The position numbers and the translations under genes are program-made. Shown here piece after piece: positions 14,560 through 19,379 of a stretch of 19,379 nucleotides of DNA. The first letter of the stretch is position 1; each line of letters opens with the position of its first letter. The notes below the pieces were generated by a model. That model was not told where the DNA came from. It made no database searches and worked only from the letters and a program-made list of their open reading frames with translations. This DNA is from an uncultured Megasphaera sp. (GTDB taxonomy: Bacteria > Bacillota > Negativicutes > Veillonellales > Megasphaeraceae): assembly GCA_900554215.1 (NCBI GenBank), contig USGG01000033.1, positions 1 through 19,379 of the forward strand. Reading direction: 5' to 3'.

Positions 14560-15932
14560 TGGACGGAATGATTCTTCACGATTTGCTCTGGGCCGTAGGC
14601 ATGGCCTTGGCCGGCGGGATTATCTTTTCCGGCATCGGCTTGATTTCCGGGACGGACGAAACGTCGACGATCGCGCCGCTGACTTTGCTGATAATCCTGC
14701 TCGGCGTTCCGCCAGTCGCCGTATTTTCCTGGTTTATGGCGGCGGCTATTTCGAAGCATATGATTCACGCAATTCCGACGGCCCTCATGGGCGTTCCCGG
14801 CGACACGATGGCCGTGCCTATGCTGGAAGATGCGGCGGTGCTGCGCAAGCTGGGCGTGCCGCATATGGCGCTGCGGAAAATGATTTCCGGCGGTATCATT
14901 GCAGCGTTTATCGCCTTGCCCGTCAGCGTCGGCTTCGCGTCCTTGCTGGCGCCTTTCGCTGACATCGTTAAAGCCTGGGCTCCCGTCGTATTTACCGTTG
15001 CGGCTATCATCATCGCCTATACGTCGGGCGGCAAATGGGCCAGCCTTTTCGCTCTTCTTCCCTTTGCCTTCTTCATCCAGGGCTTGAATAAAATGGCCAT
15101 TGCCGGTATCGGTCACGGCGTATTTATCAGTATGTTCCTGGGCATCGCTATCGGGCCGATGTTTGCCGACTTGATGACGATTTTATCGCCTAACTCCCGC
15201 CATATCCTGAAACGGGATTCGTCCCGCGAATTCTGGCTGGCTCCGGAAGTTAAGATGTGGAAGGGATATTTCCCGAATCCCATCAAAATTTTGTCTAAAC
15301 ATCAGATTATGTACAATGCCATGACGGCCGGCGTATCGGCTCTGACCTTTACGTTCAGTCCCGTCGGCATGACCGTTATGATGGGCGAATTCGTCGGCGC
15401 GCGCATTAAGAGCTTGTACCAACGCATGACATCGACTCTGGCCGTCATGAATGGGACGACAGAAGCGACGTACATTGCAGAAACGATCATTCCGCTTTTA
15501 GCCTTCGGCATTCCCCTCAGCCCCGTCGGATTAGGGCCGGCAGCTCCGTTGTTCAACGCGCCGCCCGTATATACGGCCCAGCCTGTCCATAACCTGCATA
15601 CCTTTTTATCGACTGCGGATTTCTTGATTTATGGATATATCGGGCTGTTTGTCGCTTTCCTCGTAGCCTACCCGTTTTCGATGAACTACGCCCGCCGCGC
15701 CAGCGCATGGGTATTAAGAAACGTAAGTCAGGAAGCGATTATCAGCATGTTCTCCGGCCTGATTGTCGTCATTTCATACTTTGAAGCCGGCGTCGTCGGT
15801 ATCGCTATTGCCATTACCATTGCCATCTTCGGCGGTATCTTGAACAGATATTTCGGCGTCCATACGGGCGTGCAGTACATGGTGTATTACGCTTCGCCCT
15901 GGCTGATGGCGACGCTTCTGGGCATCAAATAA
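14559..15932 (+). CDS. TctA-like permease of the tripartite tricarboxylate transporter family
   Basis: The 457-residue protein is highly hydrophobic, with about 10-12 likely membrane helices. It shows the internal duplication of TctA permeases: a first-half motif IPTALMGVPGDTMAVPMLEDA (residues about 74-94) and a second-half equivalent around FGIPLSPVGLGPAAPLFNAPP. TctA family proteins import carboxylates with an ion gradient, normally together with TctB and a periplasmic TctC binding protein; neither is encoded here. As the last gene of the operon, behind HMG-CoA reductase, it most likely imports mevalonate or a similar hydroxy acid (inference). AAAGGAGG (14541-14548) precedes its start. It is somewhat shorter than typical TctA of about 500 residues. 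Confidence 0.75.
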   Translation: MDGMILHDLLWAVGMALAGGIIFSGIGLISGTDETSTIAPLTLLIILLGVPPVAVFSWFMAAAISKHMIHAIPTALMGVPGDTMAVPMLEDAAVLRKLGVPHMALRKMISGGIIAAFIALPVSVGFASLLAPFADIVKAWAPVVFTVAAIIIAYTSGGKWASLFALLPFAFFIQGLNKMAIAGIGHGVFISMFLGIAIGPMFADLMTILSPNSRHILKRDSSREFWLAPEVKMWKGYFPNPIKILSKHQIMYNAMTAGVSALTFTFSPVGMTVMMGEFVGARIKSLYQRMTSTLAVMNGTTEATYIAETIIPLLAFGIPLSPVGLGPAAPLFNAPPVYTAQPVHNLHTFLSTADFLIYGYIGLFVAFLVAYPFSMNYARRASAWVLRNVSQEAIISMFSGLIVVISYFEAGVVGIAIAITIAIFGGILNRYFGVHTGVQYMVYYASPWLMATLLGIK

Positions 15933-15943
15933 GATGTATGTAT

Positions 15944-15972
15944 TCTCCTGCATCGCTGCGCGGTGCAGGAGA
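15944..15972 (+). terminator. Strong hairpin after the permease gene
   Basis: TCTCCTGCATCG and CGGTGCAGGAGA form a 12-bp stem (one T-G pair) with a 5-base loop, 11 nt after the stop codon. No T run follows, so it may protect the mRNA 3' end or work with the second terminator at 16032-16062. Confidence 0.45.
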
Positions 15973-15998
15973 TATTGCGTTGTCTTGCGAGGCAGCAT

Positions 15999-16027
15999 TT
16001 GACAGCCTCGCCTTCTTATGGTATGAT
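15999..16027 (+). promoter_or_regulatory. Near-consensus sigma-70 promoter upstream of rpmG
   Basis: TTGACA (15999-16004) and TATGAT (16022-16027) are spaced by exactly 17 bp. The start would be near 16034, at the first base of a terminator stem, so its product may be very short unless read-through occurs. Confidence 0.6.
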
Positions 16028-16031
16028 AAAC

Positions 16032-16062
16032 AAAGTTAGGCGATATGAGGCCTAGCTTTTTT
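16032..16062 (+). terminator. Rho-independent terminator before the ribosomal cluster
   Basis: AAAGTTAGGC (16032-16041) pairs with GCCTAGCTTT (16050-16059) with one G-T pair, followed by TTT. It probably ends the HMG-CoA reductase operon and insulates the ribosomal cluster. Confidence 0.7.
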
Positions 16063-16081
16063 AAGTTGCAGTAAAATTTTC

Positions 16082-16110
16082 TTGACTTAGCCTGACAGGT
16101 GTGGTATCTT
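16082..16110 (+). promoter_or_regulatory. Main promoter of the rpmG-secE-nusG run
   Basis: TTGACT (16082-16087) and TATCTT (16105-16110) have 17-bp spacing. The start would be near 16117, about 65 nt before rpmG, just at a structured leader. Confidence 0.6.
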
Positions 16111-16118
16111 ATAAAGGC

Positions 16119-16164
16119 AGTCTTGCGCAGGCACTGGGTTTGCGCGTAGTATCAGACTATTTTT
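16119..16164 (+). promoter_or_regulatory. Structured leader hairpin before rpmG
   Basis: AGTCT (16119-16123) and GCGCA (16125-16129) pair with TGCGC (16141-16145) and AGACT (16154-16158), and ATTTTT follows. The shape is that of a weak attenuator terminator at the very start of the transcript. Function is inferred. Confidence 0.35.
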
Positions 16165-16181
16165 AAGAGAGGTGTAAGGGA

Positions 16182-16331
16182 ATGCGTACAGCGATTACAT
16201 TGGCATGCACAGAATGCAAACAGCGTAACTACCGGACAAACAAAAACAAGAAAAACAATCCGGACCGTTTGGAATTGAAAAAATATTGCCCGTTCTGCAA
16301 AAAACAAACCGTACATAAAGAAACGAAATAA
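16182..16331 (+). CDS. rpmG: 50S ribosomal protein L33
   Basis: This short gene encodes 49 residues beginning MRTAITLACTECKQRNY. Two Cys pairs, Cys9-x2-Cys12 and Cys36-x2-Cys39, form the zinc ribbon of the Cys-containing L33 type, and the stretch KKNNPDRLELKKYCPFC is typical of the family. L33 sits near the E site of the large subunit. AGAGAGGTGTAAGGG lies upstream of the ATG. The order rpmG-secE-nusG-rplK is the usual one in bacteria. Zinc-binding L33 in organisms with several copies is often the zinc-replete form, but no second copy is visible here. Confidence 0.95.
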   Translation: MRTAITLACTECKQRNYRTNKNKKNNPDRLELKKYCPFCKKQTVHKETK

Positions 16332-16340
16332 TTTTGATGG

Positions 16341-16363
16341 AATAAGATGTGCTTAATCTTATT
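16341..16363 (+). terminator. Hairpin between rpmG and secE
   Basis: AATAAGAT (16341-16348) and ATCTTATT (16356-16363) form a perfect but AT-rich 8-bp stem with a 7-base loop. It ends in TTT and GGG, so it is at best a weak terminator or processing site. Many bacteria have a tRNA-Trp gene here; none is present. Confidence 0.3.
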
Positions 16364-16380
16364 TGGGTGTGAGAGGTTAT

Positions 16381-16608
16381 ATGGCACTTTCAAAAAAAGC
16401 AGCACAAAAGAATAAGAAGAATCCGGGCAAGTCATTTTTTCAAGGCGTTAAGGTGGAACTGAAAAAGGTCATCTGGCCGACGAGAAGAGAGCTGATAAAC
16501 TACACGGTCATGGTCATCGTCGCGACGATCGTCGTCATGGCGATTATCGGCGTGGCCGACGGCGTTTTTGGTCAGTTGTTTAATTTGCTTCGAGCCGTTG
16601 TCGGATAG
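16381..16608 (+). CDS. secE: Preprotein translocase subunit SecE
   Basis: The 75-residue protein is the single-helix form of SecE, which clamps SecY in the Sec translocon. It has a Lys-rich cytosolic N terminus, the amphipathic-helix motif FFQGVKVELKKVIWPTRRELINY (about 22-44, with the conserved VxWP) and one membrane helix (about 46-66). The ATG at 16381 has GAGAGG (16371-16376) just upstream; an upstream in-frame ATG at 16363 would place that site within the gene. It is 16 nt before nusG, the standard neighbour. Confidence 0.93.
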   Translation: MALSKKAAQKNKKNPGKSFFQGVKVELKKVIWPTRRELINYTVMVIVATIVVMAIIGVADGVFGQLFNLLRAVVG

Positions 16609-16624
16609 GGAGGCCTGCGCTTAA

Positions 16625-17167
16625 ATGGAATCTGAAAAAAAATGGTATGTCATCCATACGTATTCCGGTTATGAAAATAAAGTAATGGCTACGTTGGAAC
16701 GGAAAGTTAAATCCATGGGATTGGAAAATGTCATTAACCGCATCCTCGTCCCGATGGAGGAAGAAATCGACGTCGGCAAAGACGGGAAAAAGCGCGCCGT
16801 GAAACGCAAGGTTTTCCCCGGCTACGTCCTCGTCGAAATGGAAGTCAACGACCGTTCCTGGTACGTCGTCCGCAACACCCCGGGCGTAACGGGGTTTGTA
16901 GGCTCGGCGACGAAGCCTATTCCCTTGGAACCGGAGGAAGTTAAGAGCATTCTGAAATCGCAGAATCTTGACACGGAACCGAAACCGCATATTTCCGTCG
17001 AAGTAGGCGAACAGGTCCGCATCACATCCGGTCCGTTTGAAAACTTCATTGCGACCATTACGGAAATCAATGAGGAAAAAGGAACCCTCAAAGGCCTTAT
17101 CGATATGTTTGGCCGGGAAACTCCAGTAGAAGTCGACTATTCTCAAATCGAGAAGAGTCTGGAATAA
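16625..17167 (+). CDS. nusG: Transcription termination/antitermination factor NusG
   Basis: NusG binds RNA polymerase and couples transcription with Rho or the ribosome. The 180-residue protein has the NGN domain (about 1-110; KKWYVIHTYSGYENKV at the N terminus, KVFPGYVLVEM and NTPGVTGFVG) and a C-terminal KOW domain (about 125-178; GEQVRITSGPFENFIATI). Length is standard. The AGGGAGG at 16607-16613 overlaps the secE stop codon and lies 11 nt before the ATG. It follows secE and precedes the rplK leader by about 15 nt. Confidence 0.96.
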   Translation: MESEKKWYVIHTYSGYENKVMATLERKVKSMGLENVINRILVPMEEEIDVGKDGKKRAVKRKVFPGYVLVEMEVNDRSWYVVRNTPGVTGFVGSATKPIPLEPEEVKSILKSQNLDTEPKPHISVEVGEQVRITSGPFENFIATITEINEEKGTLKGLIDMFGRETPVEVDYSQIEKSLE

Positions 17168-17180
17168 ATACTTCTAAAAT

Positions 17181-17226
17181 GCGGCGCAAGCCGCGAGTGG
17201 GAGAATCGTTACGATTCGCGTACCAC
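17181..17226 (+). promoter_or_regulatory. rplK leader: GNRA hairpin plus L1-type binding motif
   Basis: GCGGC-GCAA-GCCGC (17181-17194) is a hairpin with a GNRA tetraloop. Next to it, GTGG (17197-17200) pairs with CCAC (17223-17226) around an inner GAATCG/CGATTC stem, leaving an asymmetric loop (GA against GCGTA). The same layout recurs before rplA. It is placed as the L1 autoregulatory site is in the E. coli L11-L1 operon; L1 binding is inferred. Confidence 0.55.
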
Positions 17227-17256
17227 ATCTTGTAATGTGAGGAGGTGTAAATCACC

Positions 17257-17682
17257 ATGGCAAAAAAAGTAGCAAGAATGGTAAAACTTCAGTGTGAAGC
17301 TGGCAAGGCAACTCCGGCGCCTCCGATTGGTCCTGCATTAGGCCAGGCTGGCGTTAACATCATGGCCTTCGTAAAGGAATTCAACGAACGTACGGCGAAA
17401 CAGGCTGGCTACATCATCCCTGTTGAAATCACTGTATACGAAGACAGATCCTTTACCTTCATTACAAAGACACCGCCCGCTGCCGTATTGTTGAAAAAAG
17501 CAGCTGGCCTTGACAAAGCTTCGGGCGAACCGAACAAGAAAAAGGTTGCAAAACTGAGCCGCGACAAAGTCCGCGAAATTGCAACGACGAAGATGCCTGA
17601 CCTCAACGCCAACGACGTAGAACAGGCTATGAAAATGATTGAAGGCACTGCCCGCAGCATGGGTATTGAAATCGTAGACTAA
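17257..17682 (+). CDS. rplK: 50S ribosomal protein L11
   Basis: L11 binds the GTPase-associated region of 23S rRNA with the L10-L12 stalk. The 141-residue protein has the family blocks KLQCEAGKATPAPPIGPALG (9-28), GVNIMAFVKEFN (32-43) and FITKTPPAAVLL in the N-terminal domain, and the rRNA-binding C-terminal domain ending in ARSMGIEIVD. The SD GAGGAGG (17239-17245) is followed by a small GGTG/CACC hairpin (17244-17256) that could partly cover it. Length is exactly typical. Confidence 0.97.
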   Translation: MAKKVARMVKLQCEAGKATPAPPIGPALGQAGVNIMAFVKEFNERTAKQAGYIIPVEITVYEDRSFTFITKTPPAAVLLKKAAGLDKASGEPNKKKVAKLSRDKVREIATTKMPDLNANDVEQAMKMIEGTARSMGIEIVD

Positions 17683-17700
17683 TTTCCGATTTCCCTGCCC

Positions 17701-17730
17701 GTGGAAGGGGCCTAGGCCCCGCTAAACCAC
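17701..17730 (+). promoter_or_regulatory. Second L1-type RNA motif, between rplK and rplA
   Basis: GTGG (17701-17704) pairs with CCAC (17727-17730) around an inner GGGGC/GCCCC stem with loop CTAG, leaving an asymmetric loop (AA against GCTAAA). The layout copies that before rplK. The rplA ribosome site TAAGGAGG (17731-17738) begins directly at its 3' end, so folding or protein binding could block translation. Confidence 0.55.
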
Positions 17731-17745
17731 TAAGGAGGAAAAGAC

Positions 17746-18465
17746 ATGGCAAAAGTAGGCAAGAAATATGCTGAAGCCGCGAAGATGTACGATAAATACA
17801 AATTGTACGAACCGGCTGAAGCCATCGACATCTTGAAAAAGATGGACACGGCTAAATTTGACGAAACCGTCGAATTGGCTGTAAACTTGAACGTAGATCC
17901 GAAATATGCCGACCAGCAGGTCCGCGGCGCTTTGGTTCTGCCTCATGGCATTGGCAAGACGAAGAGCGTTCTCGTATTTGCTCAGGGCGAAAAAGAAAAA
18001 GAAGCTCAGGAAGCCGGCGCTGATTTCGTAGGCGCAGACGACTTGATTGAAAAAATCAAAGGCGGCTGGCTCGAATTCGATGTAGCTATCGCTACGCCGA
18101 ACATGATGGGCAAAGTTGGCCGTTTGGGTAAAATCCTCGGGCCGAAAGGCTTAATGCCGAACCCGAAAGTCGGTACGGTCACGATGGACGTTGCAAAAGC
18201 TGTTTCCGAAAGCAAAGCTGGTAAGGTCGAATATCGTACGGATAAAGCCGGCAATATTCACTCCCCTATCGGTAAAAAATCTTTCGACGCTAATAAATTG
18301 ATCGAAAACCTTACGACTCTCGTCGACACGCTTATCAAAGTAAAACCGTCGGGCGCCAAAGGCCAGTACATCAAAACGATCACTGTCAGCTCCACCATGG
18401 GCCCTGGTATTCATATCAACCCGTTCAGTGTTAAAGGCATTGTAAAAGCTGACGAACAACAATAA
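17746..18465 (+). CDS. rplA: 50S ribosomal protein L1
   Basis: L1 binds the mobile L1 stalk of 23S rRNA, helps tRNA leave the E site, and in many bacteria represses its own operon. The 239-residue protein shows standard blocks: KYAEAAKMYDKYKLYEPAEAI at the N terminus, VRGALVLPHGIGKTKSVLVFA, ATPNMMGKVGRLGKILGPKGLMPNPKVGT and the C-terminal VSSTMGPGIHINPF. A strong SD (AAGGAGG, 17732-17738) lies 7 nt before the ATG. Normal length; no anomalies seen. Confidence 0.97.
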   Translation: MAKVGKKYAEAAKMYDKYKLYEPAEAIDILKKMDTAKFDETVELAVNLNVDPKYADQQVRGALVLPHGIGKTKSVLVFAQGEKEKEAQEAGADFVGADDLIEKIKGGWLEFDVAIATPNMMGKVGRLGKILGPKGLMPNPKVGTVTMDVAKAVSESKAGKVEYRTDKAGNIHSPIGKKSFDANKLIENLTTLVDTLIKVKPSGAKGQYIKTITVSSTMGPGIHINPFSVKGIVKADEQQ

Positions 18466-18468
18466 TAT
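18440..18468 (+). promoter_or_regulatory. Promoter for rplJ-rplL inside the 3' end of rplA
   Basis: TTGTAA (18440-18445) and TAATAT (18463-18468) are spaced by 17 bp. The start would be near 18475, the first paired base of the L10 leader, which supports the assignment. Confidence 0.5.
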
Positions 18469-18473
18469 CACTC

Positions 18474-18594
18474 TTAGCTGTAGACTGAAGGTATGTATAA
18501 TGGACGCAAGTCCGCCATCTGAGGCTAAAACTAGTAGATTATTGAGTACTACTGATAACGACTAGTTCGGCCTCATGGAAATGAGGCCGTTTTT
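18474..18594 (+). promoter_or_regulatory. L10 leader: autoregulatory attenuator of rplJ-rplL
   Basis: The 5' part has TTAGC (18474-18478) paired with GCTAA (18524-18528), the conserved-looking TGTAGACTGAAGG segment and an inner GGAC-GCAA-GTCC hairpin, like known Firmicute L10 leaders. Two exclusive structures follow. In the antiterminator, TGAGGC and ACTAGT (18520-18535) pair with ACTAGT and GCCTCA (18561-18575). In the terminator, GGCCTCAT (18569-18576) pairs with ATGAGGCC (18581-18588), followed by T bases. L10-L12 bound to the 5' part would hold GAGGC and free the terminator, as described for Bacillus subtilis. Confidence 0.8.
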
Positions 18595-18640
18595 ATTGCT
18601 AAGACGATATAAATCCAAATCAAGGAGGTGTATCGAAGGA

Positions 18641-19198
18641 ATGTCTATGTATGCAAAGCATCAGGTTTCTCCTGCTAAAGCCGCTGTCGTTGAAGAAATG
18701 AAGGAAAAACTGCAGGCAGCTCAGGGTGTTGTATTCGTTGGATTTACGGGCTTGACCGTAGCCGACGTTACGAAGCTCCGCCGCAAATTCCGCGAAGGCA
18801 ATGTTGAATACAAGGTTATCAAAAACACCTTGACTCGCATCGCTGCCAGCGAAATCGGTTTTGAAGGATTATCTGAATTCCTCGAAGGCCCGACAGCTAT
18901 TGCGTATTCCACGGAAGACGCTGTAGCTCCGGCTAAAATTTTAAAAGAATTCATTAAAGAAACGAAAACAGAAGCTCTGACGGTCAAAGTCGGTATTGCC
19001 GACGGTCAGATCATCGATGCAGCAGCCGTCGACGCTTTGGCAAATCTGCCGAGCCGCGACGAACTTATCGCGAAAGTTGTCGGCAGCATGCAGGCTCCTA
19101 TTTCCGGTCTTGTCAACGTACTCCAGGGCAATATCCGCAATATGGTTTATGTGCTTGACGCAGTACGTGCTAAGAAAGCAGAACAAGAAACTGCTTAA
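18641..19198 (+). CDS. rplJ: 50S ribosomal protein L10
   Basis: L10 anchors the L7/L12 dimers to the ribosomal stalk. The 185-residue protein has the expected rRNA-binding N-terminal half (KAAVVEEMKEKLQAAQGVVFVGFTGLTVADVTKLRRKFR and KVIKNTLTRIA) and a C-terminal helix (about 145-180; PISGLVNVLQGNIRNMVYVLDAV) that carries the L12 dimers. I place the start at the ATG at 18641, 12 nt after AAGGAGG (18622-18628); an ATG at 18647 (two codons on) is also possible. An upstream in-frame ATG at 18575 lies inside the attenuator stem and is unlikely. rplL follows after 53 nt. Confidence 0.95.
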   Translation: MSMYAKHQVSPAKAAVVEEMKEKLQAAQGVVFVGFTGLTVADVTKLRRKFREGNVEYKVIKNTLTRIAASEIGFEGLSEFLEGPTAIAYSTEDAVAPAKILKEFIKETKTEALTVKVGIADGQIIDAAAVDALANLPSRDELIAKVVGSMQAPISGLVNVLQGNIRNMVYVLDAVRAKKAEQETA

Positions 19199-19251
19199 TT
19201 TAAATTACACTATTTAATTTGAAAAAATCGATACTATGGAGGTATTTTAAA

Positions 19252-19379
19252 ATGACTAAAGAAGAAATCATGCAAGCCATTGAAAACATGACTGTTTTGG
19301 AACTTTCCGAACTCGTAAAAGACATGGAAGAAAAATTCGGCGTATCCGCTGCTGCTCCTGTAGCTGTAGCTGCTGCTCC
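19252..19379 (+). CDS. rplL: 50S ribosomal protein L7/L12, N-terminal part (3' end outside window)
   Basis: The open frame starts at an ATG preceded by TATGGAGG (19235-19242) and runs off the window after 42 codons. It encodes the L12 dimerisation helices (MTKEEIMQAIENMTVLELSELVKDMEEKFGV, residues 1-31) and the start of the Ala/Val/Pro-rich hinge (SAAAPVAVAAA). L12 forms the flexible stalk that recruits translation factors. The C-terminal factor-binding domain is not in the window. Gene order after rplJ is standard. Confidence 0.96.
   Translation, partial: MTKEEIMQAIENMTVLELSELVKDMEEKFGVSAAAPVAVAAA

Noticed and set aside
16064..16181. tRNA gene between the terminator and rpmG, and tRNA-Trp between rpmG and secE
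   Set aside because: No cloverleaf, T-loop (GTTCGA-type) or acceptor stem pairing could be found; only simple hairpins are present.
18496..18501. TATAAT as a promoter -10 for rplJ
   Set aside because: It lies inside the folded L10 leader and no -35 fits; TTGTAA/TAATAT at 18440-18468 gives a start exactly at the leader's beginning.
1..19379. Mobile elements, CRISPR arrays or prophage genes
   Set aside because: No transposase, integrase, spaced repeat array or terminal inverted repeats were seen.

Overview
The window looks like chromosome from an anaerobic diderm Firmicute (Negativicutes, Veillonellaceae; Megasphaera-like). This rests on the mix of genes (eukaryote-type hexokinase, BioB with an anaerobe-type substitution, YhaO/YhaN pair, TctA-like permease without a binding protein), fairly GC-rich coding DNA and Firmicute-style leaders in the ribosomal cluster. 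The genus is an inference; no 16S or other marker is present. No mobile element, CRISPR array, tRNA or rRNA was seen.

Layout. (1) 1-2534: the 3' end of an HpcH/HpaI-type aldolase gene, then folP (dihydropteroate synthase) behind a promoter followed by a terminator-like hairpin, then a hexokinase-family sugar kinase with its own promoter. (2) 2515-3516, minus strand: bioB, convergent with and overlapping the kinase gene by 20 bp. (3) 3727-10829: a plus-strand run divergent from bioB: a MocR-type PLP-binding GntR regulator, a YhaO/SbcD-like nuclease, a YhaN/SbcC-like ATPase, then a PAS-containing sigma-54 activator. (4) 10988-15932: an apparent sigma-54-controlled operon: AtuA-family protein, AtuA-related small protein, class II (degradative-type) HMG-CoA reductase, a two-helix membrane protein and a TctA-like permease. 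(5) 15933-19379: the start of the ribosomal/transcription cluster rpmG-secE-nusG-rplK-rplA-rplJ-rplL (rplL cut by the window end), with conserved-looking RNA leaders.

The most interesting part is region 4 and its activator. A class II HMG-CoA reductase with all catalytic residues, sitting with a transporter and a sigma-54 activator and with no mevalonate biosynthesis genes, points to uptake and oxidation of mevalonate (or a related 3-hydroxy-3-methyl acid) to HMG-CoA. It resembles the logic of Pseudomonas mevalonii mva genes, but no HMG-CoA lyase is in the window, and two AtuA-family proteins of unknown biochemistry are present instead. A good sigma-54 promoter and three spaced half-sites upstream tie the operon to the adjacent activator.

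The ribosomal region shows two copies of one RNA motif (GTGG, short asymmetric loop, inner stem, CCAC), one before rplK and one before rplA, fitting L1 autoregulation. It also has a classic L10-type attenuator before rplJ. All readings come from sequence inspection alone; no alignments or folding programs were run.
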